This document shows, piece after piece, positions 23,168 through 32,789 of a stretch of 64,000 nucleotides of DNA (position 1 is its first letter; each line of letters starts with the position of its first letter). Source of the stretch: Chroococcidiopsis sp. TS-821 (lineage in GTDB: Bacteria > Cyanobacteriota > Cyanobacteriia > Cyanobacteriales > Chroococcidiopsidaceae); assembly GCF_002939305.1 (NCBI RefSeq), contig NZ_MVDI01000001.1, positions 682,001-746,000 of the forward strand. The letters run 5' to 3'. The position numbers were made by a program, and so were the translations under genes. Under the pieces are notes generated by a model, which searched no databases, was not told the origin of the DNA, and saw only the letters and a program-made list of their open reading frames with translations.

Positions 23168-23710
23168 ATGGCTGAAACGACAGTGACAACACAAGTGAAA
23201 TCTCCACTGCGCCCAGTTAGCAAAGAGGGTTTGGAAAAGCTAGCAGCTAACGCGAAAGCTAATCCAGATGTAGTTAAGTCACTAAAAGTTAAGACAGTTT
23301 GTGAAGGACAGTTTCGTAACTTAACTTACGTCCGCGATTTACCCGCTCATGTTATTGACGAACCACCGAGTCTCTTAGGACAAGATACAGCACCAAATCC
23401 CTCGGAAGCTGTACTTGCTTGCTTAGGTTCGTGTCTCTCAGTTGGTATCCATGCGAATGCTGTTATGCGTGGTATTACCCTCACCAAACTTGAATTAGAA
23501 CTTGAGGGCGATATCAATATTACAGGTGTGTGGGGAATTGGCGATTTATCTGAAAAGCGGTTGGGATTTACTGATATTCGCGTCAAAGTCGATTTAGAAG
23601 GCGATGCAACGCGTGAAGAACTAGAGGAACTCGTTGCGCATTCCAACTATTGGTCGCCGGTTGCTAATACACTAAGGCTACCTGTAAACATGGAAGTTTC
23701 GCTCGCTTAG
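23168..23710 (+). CDS. OsmC-family protein
   Basis: 180 residues with the OsmC/Ohr fold signatures: the peroxidatic-type Cys in LACLGSCLSVGIHANAVMRG and the strand LELELEGDI. The second Cys of true Ohr/OsmC peroxidases, expected just before PVANTL, is replaced (HSNYWSPVANTL). So a thiol peroxidase mechanism with a resolving Cys is doubtful. Such OsmC-like proteins often sit next to sulfur-metabolism genes. It lies 117 bases after the rhodanese gene on the same strand. Confidence 0.83.
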   Translation: MAETTVTTQVKSPLRPVSKEGLEKLAANAKANPDVVKSLKVKTVCEGQFRNLTYVRDLPAHVIDEPPSLLGQDTAPNPSEAVLACLGSCLSVGIHANAVMRGITLTKLELELEGDINITGVWGIGDLSEKRLGFTDIRVKVDLEGDATREELEELVAHSNYWSPVANTLRLPVNMEVSLA

Positions 23711-23823
23711 ATTTTTGATTTGCTCATTTCAATGGATTAGGCTCAATCTTCAAGAGCGATATTGCCATAACAGCGTATAGATTGAGCCTATATTTTTGTA
23801 GTTACTACGAAAGAGAACTCGCG

Positions 23824-25005
23824 ATGCATCCCAATATTCACACCAAATTTACAGATATTTCCGTTGAGCAGACGCTGTTAGACGATCGCACAAATACTGA
23901 AGTTATCGCGCAGGAACTACAAAAGTTAATTAGTTTAGAATTAAAACCTAAAGTCAAAGATATTGATGAAAAAGGGGAATACCCTCATATATTTCTCCAG
24001 AAGCTAGGTGAAATTGGTGGATTTAAGCAAACTGTTCCTACACAGTTTGGCGGTACTGGATATCAAGGGCTAAAGTTTCCGGTACAAATGATTGAGGCGA
24101 TTTCCCAAGAATGCTTAAATACAGGATTTATTACGTGGTGTCAATTTGCTTGTACTTGGTATTTACAAAATAGCGAGAACAAATACTTGCTCAACAACGT
24201 TTTACCCAAAGTCGCCAGCGCGCAAATTTTAGCAGGTACAGGCTTATCGAATCCTATGAAGCATTTTGCTGGCATTGAGAAAATTGCTTTAGTCGCACAA
24301 CGACAAGCAGGCGGATACTTAATCAATGGTACTTTGCCATGGGTATCAAATATTGGTTCAGGACATTACTTTGCGATCGCGGCTCAACTGGCTAATTCCG
24401 ACGACTACTTAATGGCGATTGTTAATGATAGCTTACCTGGATTAACTTTACGCTGCAATACTCATTTTATTGCTCTCGAAGGCAGCAACACTTACTCGTG
24501 TATTTTCAAAAATGTTTTTATACCTGACGAACTTATATTAGCAGTACCTTGTGGCAAGTATGTAGAGCAAATTAAAGCTGGTTTTGTTCTAACTCAAGTA
24601 GGTATGGGTTTGGGGTTAGTCGCAAGTTGTATCGAGTTGATGCAAGAAGCCAACAAACGACTTGCTCATGTCAATTGCTTTCTCGACGACTGTGTAGAAG
24701 CTTTAGAAAACGAACTGGAAAACTTGCGTCTACACACTTACATATTGGCAACAGAAATATCTAACCATCAACATGTTCAAGACAATAAGTTCTTCAGAGA
24801 AGTTGTTCAAGCACGAGCCACAGCTTCAGAACTGGCTCTGCGTGCTGCACAATCAGCAATGTTACATTTAGGAGCCAAGGCATATTTGGAAGGTAGTACT
24901 GTTTCTAGAAAGCTGCGCGAAGCTTACTTTGTAGCAATTGTAACTCCAGCACTCAAGCATTTAAGAAAACTACTATCTCATATGAAAGATGTAGCTACTG
25001 ATTGA
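23824..25005 (+). CDS. Acyl-CoA-dehydrogenase-like flavoprotein
   Basis: 393 residues from the ATG at 23824, which follows AAAGAGAA. The N-terminal helical domain (FLQKLGEIGGFKQTVPTQFGGTGYQGL), the middle beta domain (LAGTGLSNPMKH, INGTLPWVSNIGSGHYFAI) and the C-terminal four-helix domain are recognisable. The usual C-terminal YEGTSEI-type signature is missing and is replaced by LREAYFVAIVTPALKHLRK. This pattern is closer to flavin monooxygenase-type members (DszC/SfnB-like desulfurisation enzymes) than to beta-oxidation enzymes. Its place before an ABC transporter and cyanase suggests action on a small nitrogen- or sulfur-containing compound, which is an inference. Confidence 0.75.
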   Translation: MHPNIHTKFTDISVEQTLLDDRTNTEVIAQELQKLISLELKPKVKDIDEKGEYPHIFLQKLGEIGGFKQTVPTQFGGTGYQGLKFPVQMIEAISQECLNTGFITWCQFACTWYLQNSENKYLLNNVLPKVASAQILAGTGLSNPMKHFAGIEKIALVAQRQAGGYLINGTLPWVSNIGSGHYFAIAAQLANSDDYLMAIVNDSLPGLTLRCNTHFIALEGSNTYSCIFKNVFIPDELILAVPCGKYVEQIKAGFVLTQVGMGLGLVASCIELMQEANKRLAHVNCFLDDCVEALENELENLRLHTYILATEISNHQHVQDNKFFREVVQARATASELALRAAQSAMLHLGAKAYLEGSTVSRKLREAYFVAIVTPALKHLRKLLSHMKDVATD

Positions 25006-25189
25006 CCTAAAGGATGACATATTCACCTTTTTTTCTGTATTTGCAGTGGTTCGTTTAAAAAAGCAATTATCAAAAAATACATTAAGTACCAAGAAAAGGA
25101 AAATGCCAATTTTTTGCTTTTAAATGTACCTGAAAACATAAATTTATCTGTGAAAAAATCAAGACTGCACTCAAGTGAACATAAAACAT

Positions 25190-26773
25190 ATGGCAACTCT
25201 ATTGGATGCAAAAAGAAAAACTTCTAAGTTAGAAAGTCTCGGATGTTTTTGCGGTGGGCTGCATGCTCCAGAGGAGCATTGGAAATTTATAGAAGGAATG
25301 CCCCAAGATCCAGCAGATTTAGTTGCTGATTTAATAGCTATGGGGCAATATAAACCTGAAACGCTAAAGCTAGCTGAAAAATTCACTCACGCAGAATTGA
25401 GAAAAGCTTTAGTTCTACAAATGCTTGCCAAAGCTGAACCAGAACAGCAACGAATATGTAATGACTTAATCAAACAAGCAGGAGGATTAGAAGAAGCGTT
25501 TGCAGCTGCATTTGGACCTCATGCAACAGAATTTTTTAGCGATACTTTGCGGGCAAGTAAATTCCGACGGAGAGATTTTCTTATCAAGGTAGCAGCAACA
25601 GCTGCAATTGTGAGCCTAGCTAGCTGTGCCGGAGGAAACAACACAAATACCACACAGTCATCAGAAGAAGCTAACACCTCTGGAAACCTTGAAAAAACAG
25701 ATATAACAATTGGTTTTATTCCGATCGCGTGTGCAACGCCAATTGTAATTTCAGAACCACTAGGCTTTTATCAAAAACACGGCTTGAATGTCACCTTAAG
25801 AAAAATGCCGAATTGGGCAGCAGTTAGAGAATCAGCGATCGCTGGCGAACTTGATGCCTATCATATGCTCTCACCAATGCCAATCGCAGTGACTTTAGGT
25901 TTAGGCTCCACTAGCTTCCCGATTCAACTTGCGAGTATCGAAAATATTAACGGACAATCAATCACAGTTGCACTGAAACATCGCGATCGCATTAAAGGTC
26001 CTGCAGACTTTAAGGGAATGACGATTGCCGTTCCTTTTCCCTACTCAATGCATAACCTATTGTTGCGTTACTACTTAGCGTCTGGAGGGTTAAATCCAGA
26101 TACCGATGTTGCGATTCAAATTGTGCCACCGCCTGACTCTGTAGCACAGATGTCTGCAGGACAAATTGATGCTTTCTTAATGCCCGATAATTTTGGTCAA
26201 CGAGCGGTATTTGAAGGCATTGGTTTTATTCACATGTTGACAAAAGATTTGTGGGATGGTCATCCTTGCTGTGCTTTTGCCGCAAGTCAACAGTGGATTG
26301 ACGCACATCCTAATACCTTTCGCGCAGTTAATAAAGCGATTATTGATGCTGCCGCACACGCTGATGCTGCTGAAAATCGCGCCGAGATTGCGAAAGTTCT
26401 TTCGGAACGTCGATATCTCAACCAGCCGGAATCTGTATTGCAAGCCGTCATGACAGGTAACTTTGATGACGGGACAGGAAATACTCTCAACGTACCCGAT
26501 CGTATTGGCTTTGACCCTTATCCTTGGAAAAGCTTTGCCAAATGGATTTCCTCGCAGTTGGTACGGTGGGATTTGATGCCAGCCGAGAAAGCAGACTATC
26601 CTCAAATTGCAGAACAAATCTACATGACTGACTTAGCAAGAGAACTTGCGCAGGAATTAGGTCAAAACCCACCTAATGAAGAAACAAGAGTCGAAAACCT
26701 CAAGTTTGACACCTTCGACCCAGCAAATCCGGCAGCGTATTTAGAACAACAAAGCCAAAAATTTAATGTTTGA
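25190..26773 (+). CDS. NrtA/CmpA/CynA-family ABC binding protein with extra N-terminal domain
   Basis: 527 residues from the ATG at 25190; a GTG at 25175 would add five. Residues 150-527 match the nitrate/bicarbonate/cyanate-binding lipoproteins (IGFIPIACATPIVISEPLGFY, then GELDAYHMLSPMPIAVTLGLG). The export signal is internal: RRRDFL at 126-131 is a Tat motif, then a hydrophobic stretch, then lipobox LASC with Cys146. The 125 residues before it contain CFCGG (19-23) and two helical segments. This is odd for an exported protein. The gene is followed ten bases later by the permease. Cyanate is the likely ligand from context, but nitrate or an organic anion is possible. Confidence 0.85.
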   Translation: MATLLDAKRKTSKLESLGCFCGGLHAPEEHWKFIEGMPQDPADLVADLIAMGQYKPETLKLAEKFTHAELRKALVLQMLAKAEPEQQRICNDLIKQAGGLEEAFAAAFGPHATEFFSDTLRASKFRRRDFLIKVAATAAIVSLASCAGGNNTNTTQSSEEANTSGNLEKTDITIGFIPIACATPIVISEPLGFYQKHGLNVTLRKMPNWAAVRESAIAGELDAYHMLSPMPIAVTLGLGSTSFPIQLASIENINGQSITVALKHRDRIKGPADFKGMTIAVPFPYSMHNLLLRYYLASGGLNPDTDVAIQIVPPPDSVAQMSAGQIDAFLMPDNFGQRAVFEGIGFIHMLTKDLWDGHPCCAFAASQQWIDAHPNTFRAVNKAIIDAAAHADAAENRAEIAKVLSERRYLNQPESVLQAVMTGNFDDGTGNTLNVPDRIGFDPYPWKSFAKWISSQLVRWDLMPAEKADYPQIAEQIYMTDLARELAQELGQNPPNEETRVENLKFDTFDPANPAAYLEQQSQKFNV

Positions 26774-26782
26774 GGATGCGCT

Positions 26783-27607
26783 ATGGCTAATACAATATCG
26801 CGCCGTAAATCCGCACCTATCTGGCTCAATAGCAACGTGCAAGCATTTGCGCTATTTCTAATTTTACTGGTGTTATTTTTGGGAGTGTGGGAACTTGGAG
26901 TCCAACTAAACATCTTCTCGCAACTCGTACCATCGGCAAGTCAAACATTACAAGCCTTTTGGGGCTGGGTTTCTGACCCATTCTTCGATTATGGTCCTAA
27001 CGATAAAGGCATTGGCTGGCACGTGCTTGCCAGTTTGAGAAGAGTCATTACCGGCTTTTTGATTGGTTCAGCGATCGCCATTCCTCTGGGTATCTCGATC
27101 GGACTATCAGACGTTGTTTCTAAGGCAGTCGATCCTTATATCCAAGTCCTCAAACCCGTCTCGCCTCTTGCCTGGCTACCGCTAGGACTAGGTTTACTCA
27201 AAGACTCAGAAAATACTGCCTTATTTGTCATCGCAATTACGAGCCTTTGGCCCACACTCATCAATACGAAATTTGGCGTGAGCAATGTCGATCCAGCGGT
27301 TCTTAATGTTGCCCGTACATTAGGGGCTTCGCGCTGGCGTACGATTTGGAAGGTGATTCTTCCAGCTGCTGCGCCTAGTATTGTTGCTGGATTGCGCATT
27401 AGTATTGGTATTGCTTGGCTAGTTATCGTGGCAGCAGAAATTCTCGTAGGAGGAACCGGAGTCGGTTACTTTATTTGGAACGAGTGGAACAACCTAGAAA
27501 TTACGAGTATCCTCACCGCAATTATTGCGATCGGATTTGTTGGTTTACTGCTAGACCGAATATTTGGATTGCTGCAATCTTGGGTTTCTTTTGGACAGCA
27601 GAAATAG
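26783..27607 (+). CDS. ABC transporter permease, NrtB/CynB/SsuC type
   Basis: 274 residues with about six membrane helices. The EAA-type loop that contacts the ATPase is visible (ARTLGASRWRTIWKVILPAAAPSIVAGLR), and IAWLVIVAAEILVGGTGVGYFIW is typical of the nitrate/sulfonate/taurine/cyanate subclass. It starts ten bases after the binding-protein gene and 67 bases before the ATPase gene. It transports the ligand delivered by the binding protein. Confidence 0.9.
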   Translation: MANTISRRKSAPIWLNSNVQAFALFLILLVLFLGVWELGVQLNIFSQLVPSASQTLQAFWGWVSDPFFDYGPNDKGIGWHVLASLRRVITGFLIGSAIAIPLGISIGLSDVVSKAVDPYIQVLKPVSPLAWLPLGLGLLKDSENTALFVIAITSLWPTLINTKFGVSNVDPAVLNVARTLGASRWRTIWKVILPAAAPSIVAGLRISIGIAWLVIVAAEILVGGTGVGYFIWNEWNNLEITSILTAIIAIGFVGLLLDRIFGLLQSWVSFGQQK

Positions 27608-27674
27608 CAGCACGCTGCTACAAACCGAGGAGTAAGACAAGTCGTTTGTAACATTAAGTAGTCCTAACGTTATT

Positions 27675-28559
27675 ATGATTTCTTCACGCGTCGATCCTGT
27701 TAACAAAACTAGCGCTACTTCTATCCAACTTGCTTTGCATCATGTTTTCAAGGTTTATCCAGGGCGGCAAAGTTGGCAAGATAAGCTCCTACGACGTACT
27801 TCCTCCGATTTTGTAGCGCTTGCAGACATTAACTTAGAAGTCGAAGCTAATACCTTCGTCTCAATTATTGGTCCATCTGGTTGTGGCAAATCGACTTTAC
27901 TCAATATTATTGCTGGTCTTACTCCACCAACGCGCGGCTCAGTCAAGCTGAATGAAGTCGAAATTCGCAAACCAGGTCCCGATCGCGGCGTCGTGTTTCA
28001 AAACTATGCTTTGATGCCATGGATGACAGTCATTGAGAACATTCGCTTCGCAATTGAGACAGTGTATCCACAAATGCCGCTAGCCCAACAGAAAAACATT
28101 GCCCGCGAGTACATTAACTTAGTTGGGCTGCGCGGTGCGGAACGCAAGCATCCTCACGAACTCTCTGGCGGGATGAAACAAAGAGTAGGCATTGCCCGCG
28201 CCCTCGCGATTAACCCGAAAATTCTGCTGATGGACGAACCGTTTGGTGCTTTGGATGCGCTGACACGTGGTTTTTTGCAAGACGAAGTAGCACGAATTTG
28301 GGAACAACAACGGCAAACGGTTATCCTCATTACTCACAGCATTGAAGAAGCCTTGCTACTTTCAGACAAAATTGTCATGATGACGCGAGGTCCGGCGGCT
28401 CGCATTGCTGAAGTTTTAGATATTCCTTTTCCCCGACCGCGCAAGCGCGAATGTCTAGACCAGTATCCAGCGTACCACGACCTAAAAGCCGAATTAGAAA
28501 TGCACCTGTCGCAAGAAACGCGGGCTGTGGAAGAAGCGCGAATTGGAGTTAATGCTTAG
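27675..28559 (+). CDS. ABC transporter ATP-binding protein, NrtD/CynD type
   Basis: 294 residues. Walker A (GPSGCGKST), the Q-loop ([14 protein letters not shown]), signature LSGGMKQR, Walker B ([16 protein letters not shown]) and the switch His ([13 protein letters not shown]) are intact. The tail with [14 protein letters not shown] is typical of the NrtC/NrtD subgroup. It energises the NrtB-type permease upstream. Cyanase follows after 131 bases containing a partial inverted repeat of the dispersed GGTAATT type. Confidence 0.92.
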   Translation: MISSRVDPVNKTSATSIQLALHHVFKVYPGRQSWQDKLLRRTSSDFVALADINLEVEANTFVSIIGPSGCGKSTLLNIIAGLTPPTRGSVKLNEVEIRKPGPDRGVVFQNYALMPWMTVIENIRFAIETVYPQMPLAQQKNIAREYINLVGLRGAERKHPHELSGGMKQRVGIARALAINPKILLMDEPFGALDALTRGFLQDEVARIWEQQRQTVILITHSIEEALLLSDKIVMMTRGPAARIAEVLDIPFPRPRKRECLDQYPAYHDLKAELEMHLSQETRAVEEARIGVNA

Positions 28560-28690
28560 TAAGTAGTGACATAACTGAAAAACTGGTAATTGGTTATGAG
28601 AAACCATATCAATCAATAGGTTCCTAATTACCGCTTACCAAAGACGATGTTGATACGCGATTATCCCACCTAGTAAACAAGGAGTTAATG

Positions 28691-29137
28691 ATGTTAGTTG
28701 AAATTCCTGAAGTTACAAAGAAACTACTCGCAGCAAAGAAAGCTAAGGGTCTAAGCTTTGCCGATTTAGAAACATCTGTTGGGCGCGATGAGGTATGGAT
28801 TGCTGCGGTAATTTATCGTCAAGCAAGCGCCTCGGAAGATGAAGCTAGTAAAATTCTGCATGCCTTAGATCTCAGTCAAGATCTAATACCAGAACTAACG
28901 GCTTGTCCTGCAAAGGGACTAGGTCCTGTCGTACCTACAGATCCGCTAATCTATCGCTTTTATGAAATTATGCAAGTTTACGGAATGCCCATTAAAGAAG
29001 TCATTCACGAAAAGTTTGGCGATGGCATTATGAGTGCGATTGATTTTACCCTAGAGGTAGAAAAGGAGGAAGATCCCAAGGGCGATCGCGTCAAAGTGAT
29101 TATGAATGGTAAGTTCCTGCCTTACAAGAAGTGGTAA
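28691..29137 (+). CDS. cynS: Cyanase
   Basis: Catalyses cyanate + bicarbonate to ammonia + 2 CO2. 148 residues. The N-terminal helix-turn-helix-like domain ([25 protein letters not shown]) and the C-terminal catalytic dimerisation domain are both complete. The catalytic Arg and Glu lie in [12 protein letters not shown] and the Ser in [13 protein letters not shown]. The ribosome-binding site AGGAG fits ATG 28691 better than the adjacent ATG 28688. The ABC genes upstream give a cynABD-S arrangement, known in other cyanobacteria, with a TetR gene added downstream. Confidence 0.97.
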   Translation: MLVEIPEVTKKLLAAKKAKGLSFADLETSVGRDEVWIAAVIYRQASASEDEASKILHALDLSQDLIPELTACPAKGLGPVVPTDPLIYRFYEIMQVYGMPIKEVIHEKFGDGIMSAIDFTLEVEKEEDPKGDRVKVIMNGKFLPYKKW

Positions 29138-29204
29138 AGCAATTTGCTGTAATACAAGTAACAGAAATAAAATAAACACTGTGGGTAGCAGCTACTTAAC
29201 ATTT

Positions 29205-29813
29205 ATGGTCAATCTCAAGCGGACTCGCGAGGATATATTATCGTCGGTTGGAGAACTGATTCATCGTCAAGGCGTTCAATCAACAGGGCTAAAGGAACTC
29301 TTTGCAGTTAGCCAAGTATCTTCCGGTAGTTTCTACAACTACTTTGAGTCAAAAGACGAACTGGCACACGCCCTCATTGACTTTAAATGGAATGAGCTTA
29401 AAGCTGCTATCCTAGTACCTGCAATGAATGCCTCTGGAAATCCGATCGCAAACCTTTTTTGGACGATCGACCGCTTGGAGGAAAAGCATCTTAGCGATCC
29501 TAACTGTGCGGGATGTCTTTTAGGTAATTTGATTGTCGATCTAGTTGAGCGCGATACCTCGTTTCAAGAACATTTAGCTCAAGTCTTCGATGAATGGCAA
29601 AGTGCGATCGCTCAATTATTACAAGCAGGTCAATCTCAACTAAAACCAAACGTCAACCCTGAAGAACTAGCCGAACAACTACTGACGATGATTGAGGGGG
29701 TTTTGTTAATGGAACGTTTATATAAGCAACCTGCACGTTTGCAGCGAGGTTTTAATATGATTCGGGCATTTCTGAATGCATCACTCGTTCAACCGAGTTG
29801 TTATGCTAGGTAA
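29205..29813 (+). CDS. TetR/AcrR-family transcriptional regulator
   Basis: 202 residues from the ATG at 29205. The N-terminal DNA-binding domain is typical: ILSSVGELIHRQGVQSTGLKELFAVSQVSSGSFYNYFESKDELAHALI. The C-terminal ligand domain includes CAGCLLGNLIVDLVERD, a pattern common in TetR_C subgroups whose members sense small reactive compounds. It lies 67 bases after cynS on the same strand, so it may be cotranscribed and may control the block. No operator could be identified. Confidence 0.88.
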   Translation: MVNLKRTREDILSSVGELIHRQGVQSTGLKELFAVSQVSSGSFYNYFESKDELAHALIDFKWNELKAAILVPAMNASGNPIANLFWTIDRLEEKHLSDPNCAGCLLGNLIVDLVERDTSFQEHLAQVFDEWQSAIAQLLQAGQSQLKPNVNPEELAEQLLTMIEGVLLMERLYKQPARLQRGFNMIRAFLNASLVQPSCYAR

Positions 29814-30516
29814 CTATTAATTAAGATTTTTAGCTATTACTACAAGTGATGAATATTTTTTTAATAATGGAGTTAAGTTATTTTGTGGCATTTGAAGTAA
29901 AAATCTAACCAGATATTAATGTCATAAATACTCCATTACAACCGCAAAATTACAGATTTAAACTCAAGATGATTTGAATATTCAGTATTCCTCACCAGGC
30001 AAAGTAAGTGGGATTTATGGCAATGTTAATTTAGCAGTAAATTGTCTTTGAGTTGTTATTTTCATTGAAAACTGCTTATTGTCATAACTATCCAACAAAA
30101 CATTATGAGTCTGAAATATAGCCTTGCTAACTTTCCAATATTGCAATACTTGAATCAACCTTTATTTGATTCCACAACAGAATTTATACTAAATCCACGA
30201 CGGTTTCAATATATGTATAGAGTACAACTCCTGGAAAGCTGCTGGAAACAGGAATGTTACTCGCAAGATCGCTTTAAATAGAAAACTCGCCTCTATAAAA
30301 GTAATTTCTACTAAAGTAATAGTATTTGTAAGGCTACACTAACACATTGGGCGAGCGATGTATCAGTCTTTAACTAATCATTAATTTAGTCGCAAGCTCG
30401 GCAAAGATTCCTTAAACTCATCTTAACCATAGCTTAAATAATGACACCATAAAGATCCACAGACAATGCGTTGTCATGGCAATTGGCAACGCGGTCGTCA
30501 GGATGAGGAATCGCTA
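29814..30516. other. 700-base AT-rich intergenic region
   Basis: No confident gene. One short open frame (30105-30281, 58 codons) starts with ATG but has no ribosome-binding site or recognisable similarity. I see no tRNA, terminator or transposon end. The region separates the cyanase block from housekeeping genes. Confidence 0.4.
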
Positions 30517-31566
30517 ATGGTGATTAAGGTTAAGAAAGATATCGAGGAGCAGAAGCCGTTAGGAAGATATCTAATTGAAGGTGGTTTTATTGATTCTGAG
30601 CAGCTAAAAGTAGCACTTGCTGCTCAACGATCGGAAAGAAGACGTTTAGGAGAAATTTTAGTTAGAAAAGGTTGGATTAGACAACAAACGCTTGATTACT
30701 TAATTGAAAAAGTTGTTTTACCCGAGCGTAGTTCACAAAAAAAACTGCGTCTAATTCAAAAAGACGATCGACATCAGTTAGACACTGTAGAGACAAAGCA
30801 ACAGACAAAGATACCGCGCCAAAAATTAGAAATTCCTGTTTCTCCTTACAGAACTACGCGGTTGCTATTTTATATAGCAGTTATCCTACTAGGCGCTCAC
30901 TTAGTGGGACAATTTACCGAACACTTTCTACCTGACTATTTTTCCAGAGATTTTATTGCAGAACTGTTTAATTTAGACCGAGAGCTTAATATCCCAACAC
31001 TTTATGCAATGGGTTTGTTGCTTGTAAGTTCAATATTGTTAGCAATAATTGCACGTGCAAAGCACGTAAGAGGCGATCGCCAAGTGCGTTACTGGGTTGC
31101 ACTGTCGATAATTTTTCTCGGTCTTGCTATTGATGAGATTACAAGTCTGCACGAGCGCATGACTGATCCTTTGCGTTCTGCATTCAATGCTAGTGGCTTA
31201 CTGCATTATACGTGGATAGTTCCTGGTATCATATTTGTTTTACTGTGTTTCTTGGCATTTGCAAAGTTTCTCAAAGATCTACCCAGCAAAACTCGTCAGC
31301 TCATTTTGGTAGCAGGCACAATCTTTGTCAGCGGTGCAATTGGTATCGAAGCAATTGGCGGATACTATGCACAAATTTACGGCGAACAAAACATGGGTTA
31401 TGCAGTAATCGCAGGTATTGAGGAATTTTTTGAGATGCTAGGTGTGATTATTTTTATTTATGCACTGCTGTCGTATATAGATAAGGAAATGAAAGGCTTA
31501 AGCGTGCGATTTGAAATTGTTGCGCAACGCATATCAAATACACAACTACTTCATCCTAGAGGCTAA
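30517..31566 (+). CDS. Six-helix membrane protein with GspE-N-like domain
   Basis: 349 residues from the ATG at 30517, preceded by GAGGA. Residues 10-75 ([46 protein letters not shown]) resemble the MshEN/GspE N-terminal domain, which in some proteins binds cyclic di-GMP. Six hydrophobic helices follow. Acidic and His residues sit at helix ends ([38 protein letters not shown]). I do not recognise the membrane part. It overlaps proB tail to tail by four bases. Confidence 0.75.
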   Translation: MVIKVKKDIEEQKPLGRYLIEGGFIDSEQLKVALAAQRSERRRLGEILVRKGWIRQQTLDYLIEKVVLPERSSQKKLRLIQKDDRHQLDTVETKQQTKIPRQKLEIPVSPYRTTRLLFYIAVILLGAHLVGQFTEHFLPDYFSRDFIAELFNLDRELNIPTLYAMGLLLVSSILLAIIARAKHVRGDRQVRYWVALSIIFLGLAIDEITSLHERMTDPLRSAFNASGLLHYTWIVPGIIFVLLCFLAFAKFLKDLPSKTRQLILVAGTIFVSGAIGIEAIGGYYAQIYGEQNMGYAVIAGIEEFFEMLGVIIFIYALLSYIDKEMKGLSVRFEIVAQRISNTQLLHPRG

Positions 31567-32666
31567 ATCAAGACAAGATTATCGCGATGCACTACAGTTT
31601 CTGCACCTTCGTAGCCTAAAATTGCTGAAATTTCTTTAGAATGTCGCCCGCGAATGCGCTTGAGTTCGTCACTGCTATAGTTGACAATTCCTCTGGCGAT
31701 TTCATTGCCGTGCCGATCGCATAGCTGCACAGCTTCTTGGCTATCAAATTCTCCCTCTACAGCAGTAATACCTGCAGCTAATAAAGACTTACCACCTTGA
31801 CAGATTGCAGCAATCGCACCGGAATCGAGGTAAAGTTTGCCAGCAGGAATTAAACCATAGGCAATCCAACGCTTGCGTGCATTTGTGGGCTGCGGTTGTG
31901 GTGCAAACTGCGTTCCGAGTGGTTCGCCCTGCAAGATGCGCGAAATGTTGTAGGGAGAGCGCCCCTCTGTAATTACTGTGCGGACGCCTGCGGCTGTTGC
32001 GATTCGTGCGGCAGTGACTTTTGTAACCATGCCACCAGTTCCCCATTGCGAGCCGCGATCGCCAACTTGTAAATGAGCTAACTGGGCGATATTCTCGACA
32101 AGAGTTATCGGTTTAGCATCGGGAACAAAACGCGGATCGGCAGAATATAAGCGGTCTACATCGGTGAGTAGAAATAGCCAGTCAGCCTCGATTAAACTGG
32201 CGACTAAAGCCGACAAAGTATCGTTGTCACCAAATCTTAATTCTTCTACAGCCACAGTGTCGTTTTCGTTGACTACCGGAATGACTCCTAAACCAAGTAG
32301 CGCTTGAAAAGTATTATATGCCTTAAGGTAGCGGCTGCGTTCCATCAAGTCACTTCGCGTTAACAAAACTTGTGCGATCGGCTGTTGTAGCGTCGTAAAC
32401 AAATCATCATACACGCGGATTAATCGCCCTTGTCCAACTGCAGCAACGGCTTGTTTGAGGGCGATCGTTTTTGGCCGTTCAACTAAACCTAATCGCGCAC
32501 AACCTACTCCTACAGCCCCAGAAGACACCAATACGACTTTATGACCTTGTCGTCGTAATTGAGTCAAAACCTCTGTCAGCATGGCAATAGTAGAAAGTGC
32601 TAACTGACCTGTTTCTGGTTGTGTCAGACTTGAAGTGCCAATTTTGACGACAAGAGTTTGAGGCAT
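31563..32666 (-). CDS. proB: Glutamate 5-kinase
   Basis: First step of proline synthesis, ATP + glutamate to glutamyl 5-phosphate. 367 residues from the ATG at 32666. The amino-acid-kinase domain shows [40 protein letters not shown] and [19 protein letters not shown] domain forms the C-terminus ([27 protein letters not shown]), as in the longer form of the enzyme. Pairing with proA is not seen here. Confidence 0.96.
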   Translation of the reverse strand: MPQTLVVKIGTSSLTQPETGQLALSTIAMLTEVLTQLRRQGHKVVLVSSGAVGVGCARLGLVERPKTIALKQAVAAVGQGRLIRVYDDLFTTLQQPIAQVLLTRSDLMERSRYLKAYNTFQALLGLGVIPVVNENDTVAVEELRFGDNDTLSALVASLIEADWLFLLTDVDRLYSADPRFVPDAKPITLVENIAQLAHLQVGDRGSQWGTGGMVTKVTAARIATAAGVRTVITEGRSPYNISRILQGEPLGTQFAPQPQPTNARKRWIAYGLIPAGKLYLDSGAIAAICQGGKSLLAAGITAVEGEFDSQEAVQLCDRHGNEIARGIVNYSSDELKRIRGRHSKEISAILGYEGAETVVHRDNLVLI

Positions 32667-32789
32667 TAACAAAAAAAGAGGCTAGTAAGATGCTCAATTC
32701 CAAATATCAATTGTAAAGTGCCAATGCGATCGGCGTAAGCATTTGAGGAAATAGACCGCTCTCTAAGATTTTCAGTTTTTCTAACAAGT

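Noticed and set aside
25006-25189. NtcA site (GTA-N8-TAC) sought upstream of the transporter genes
   Set aside because: No match to the consensus with a properly spaced -10 box was found in this or the other gaps of the block.
30105-30281. 58-codon plus-strand frame in the 29.8-30.5 kb gap
   Set aside because: ATG start but no ribosome-binding site, AT-rich composition and no similarity I can name.
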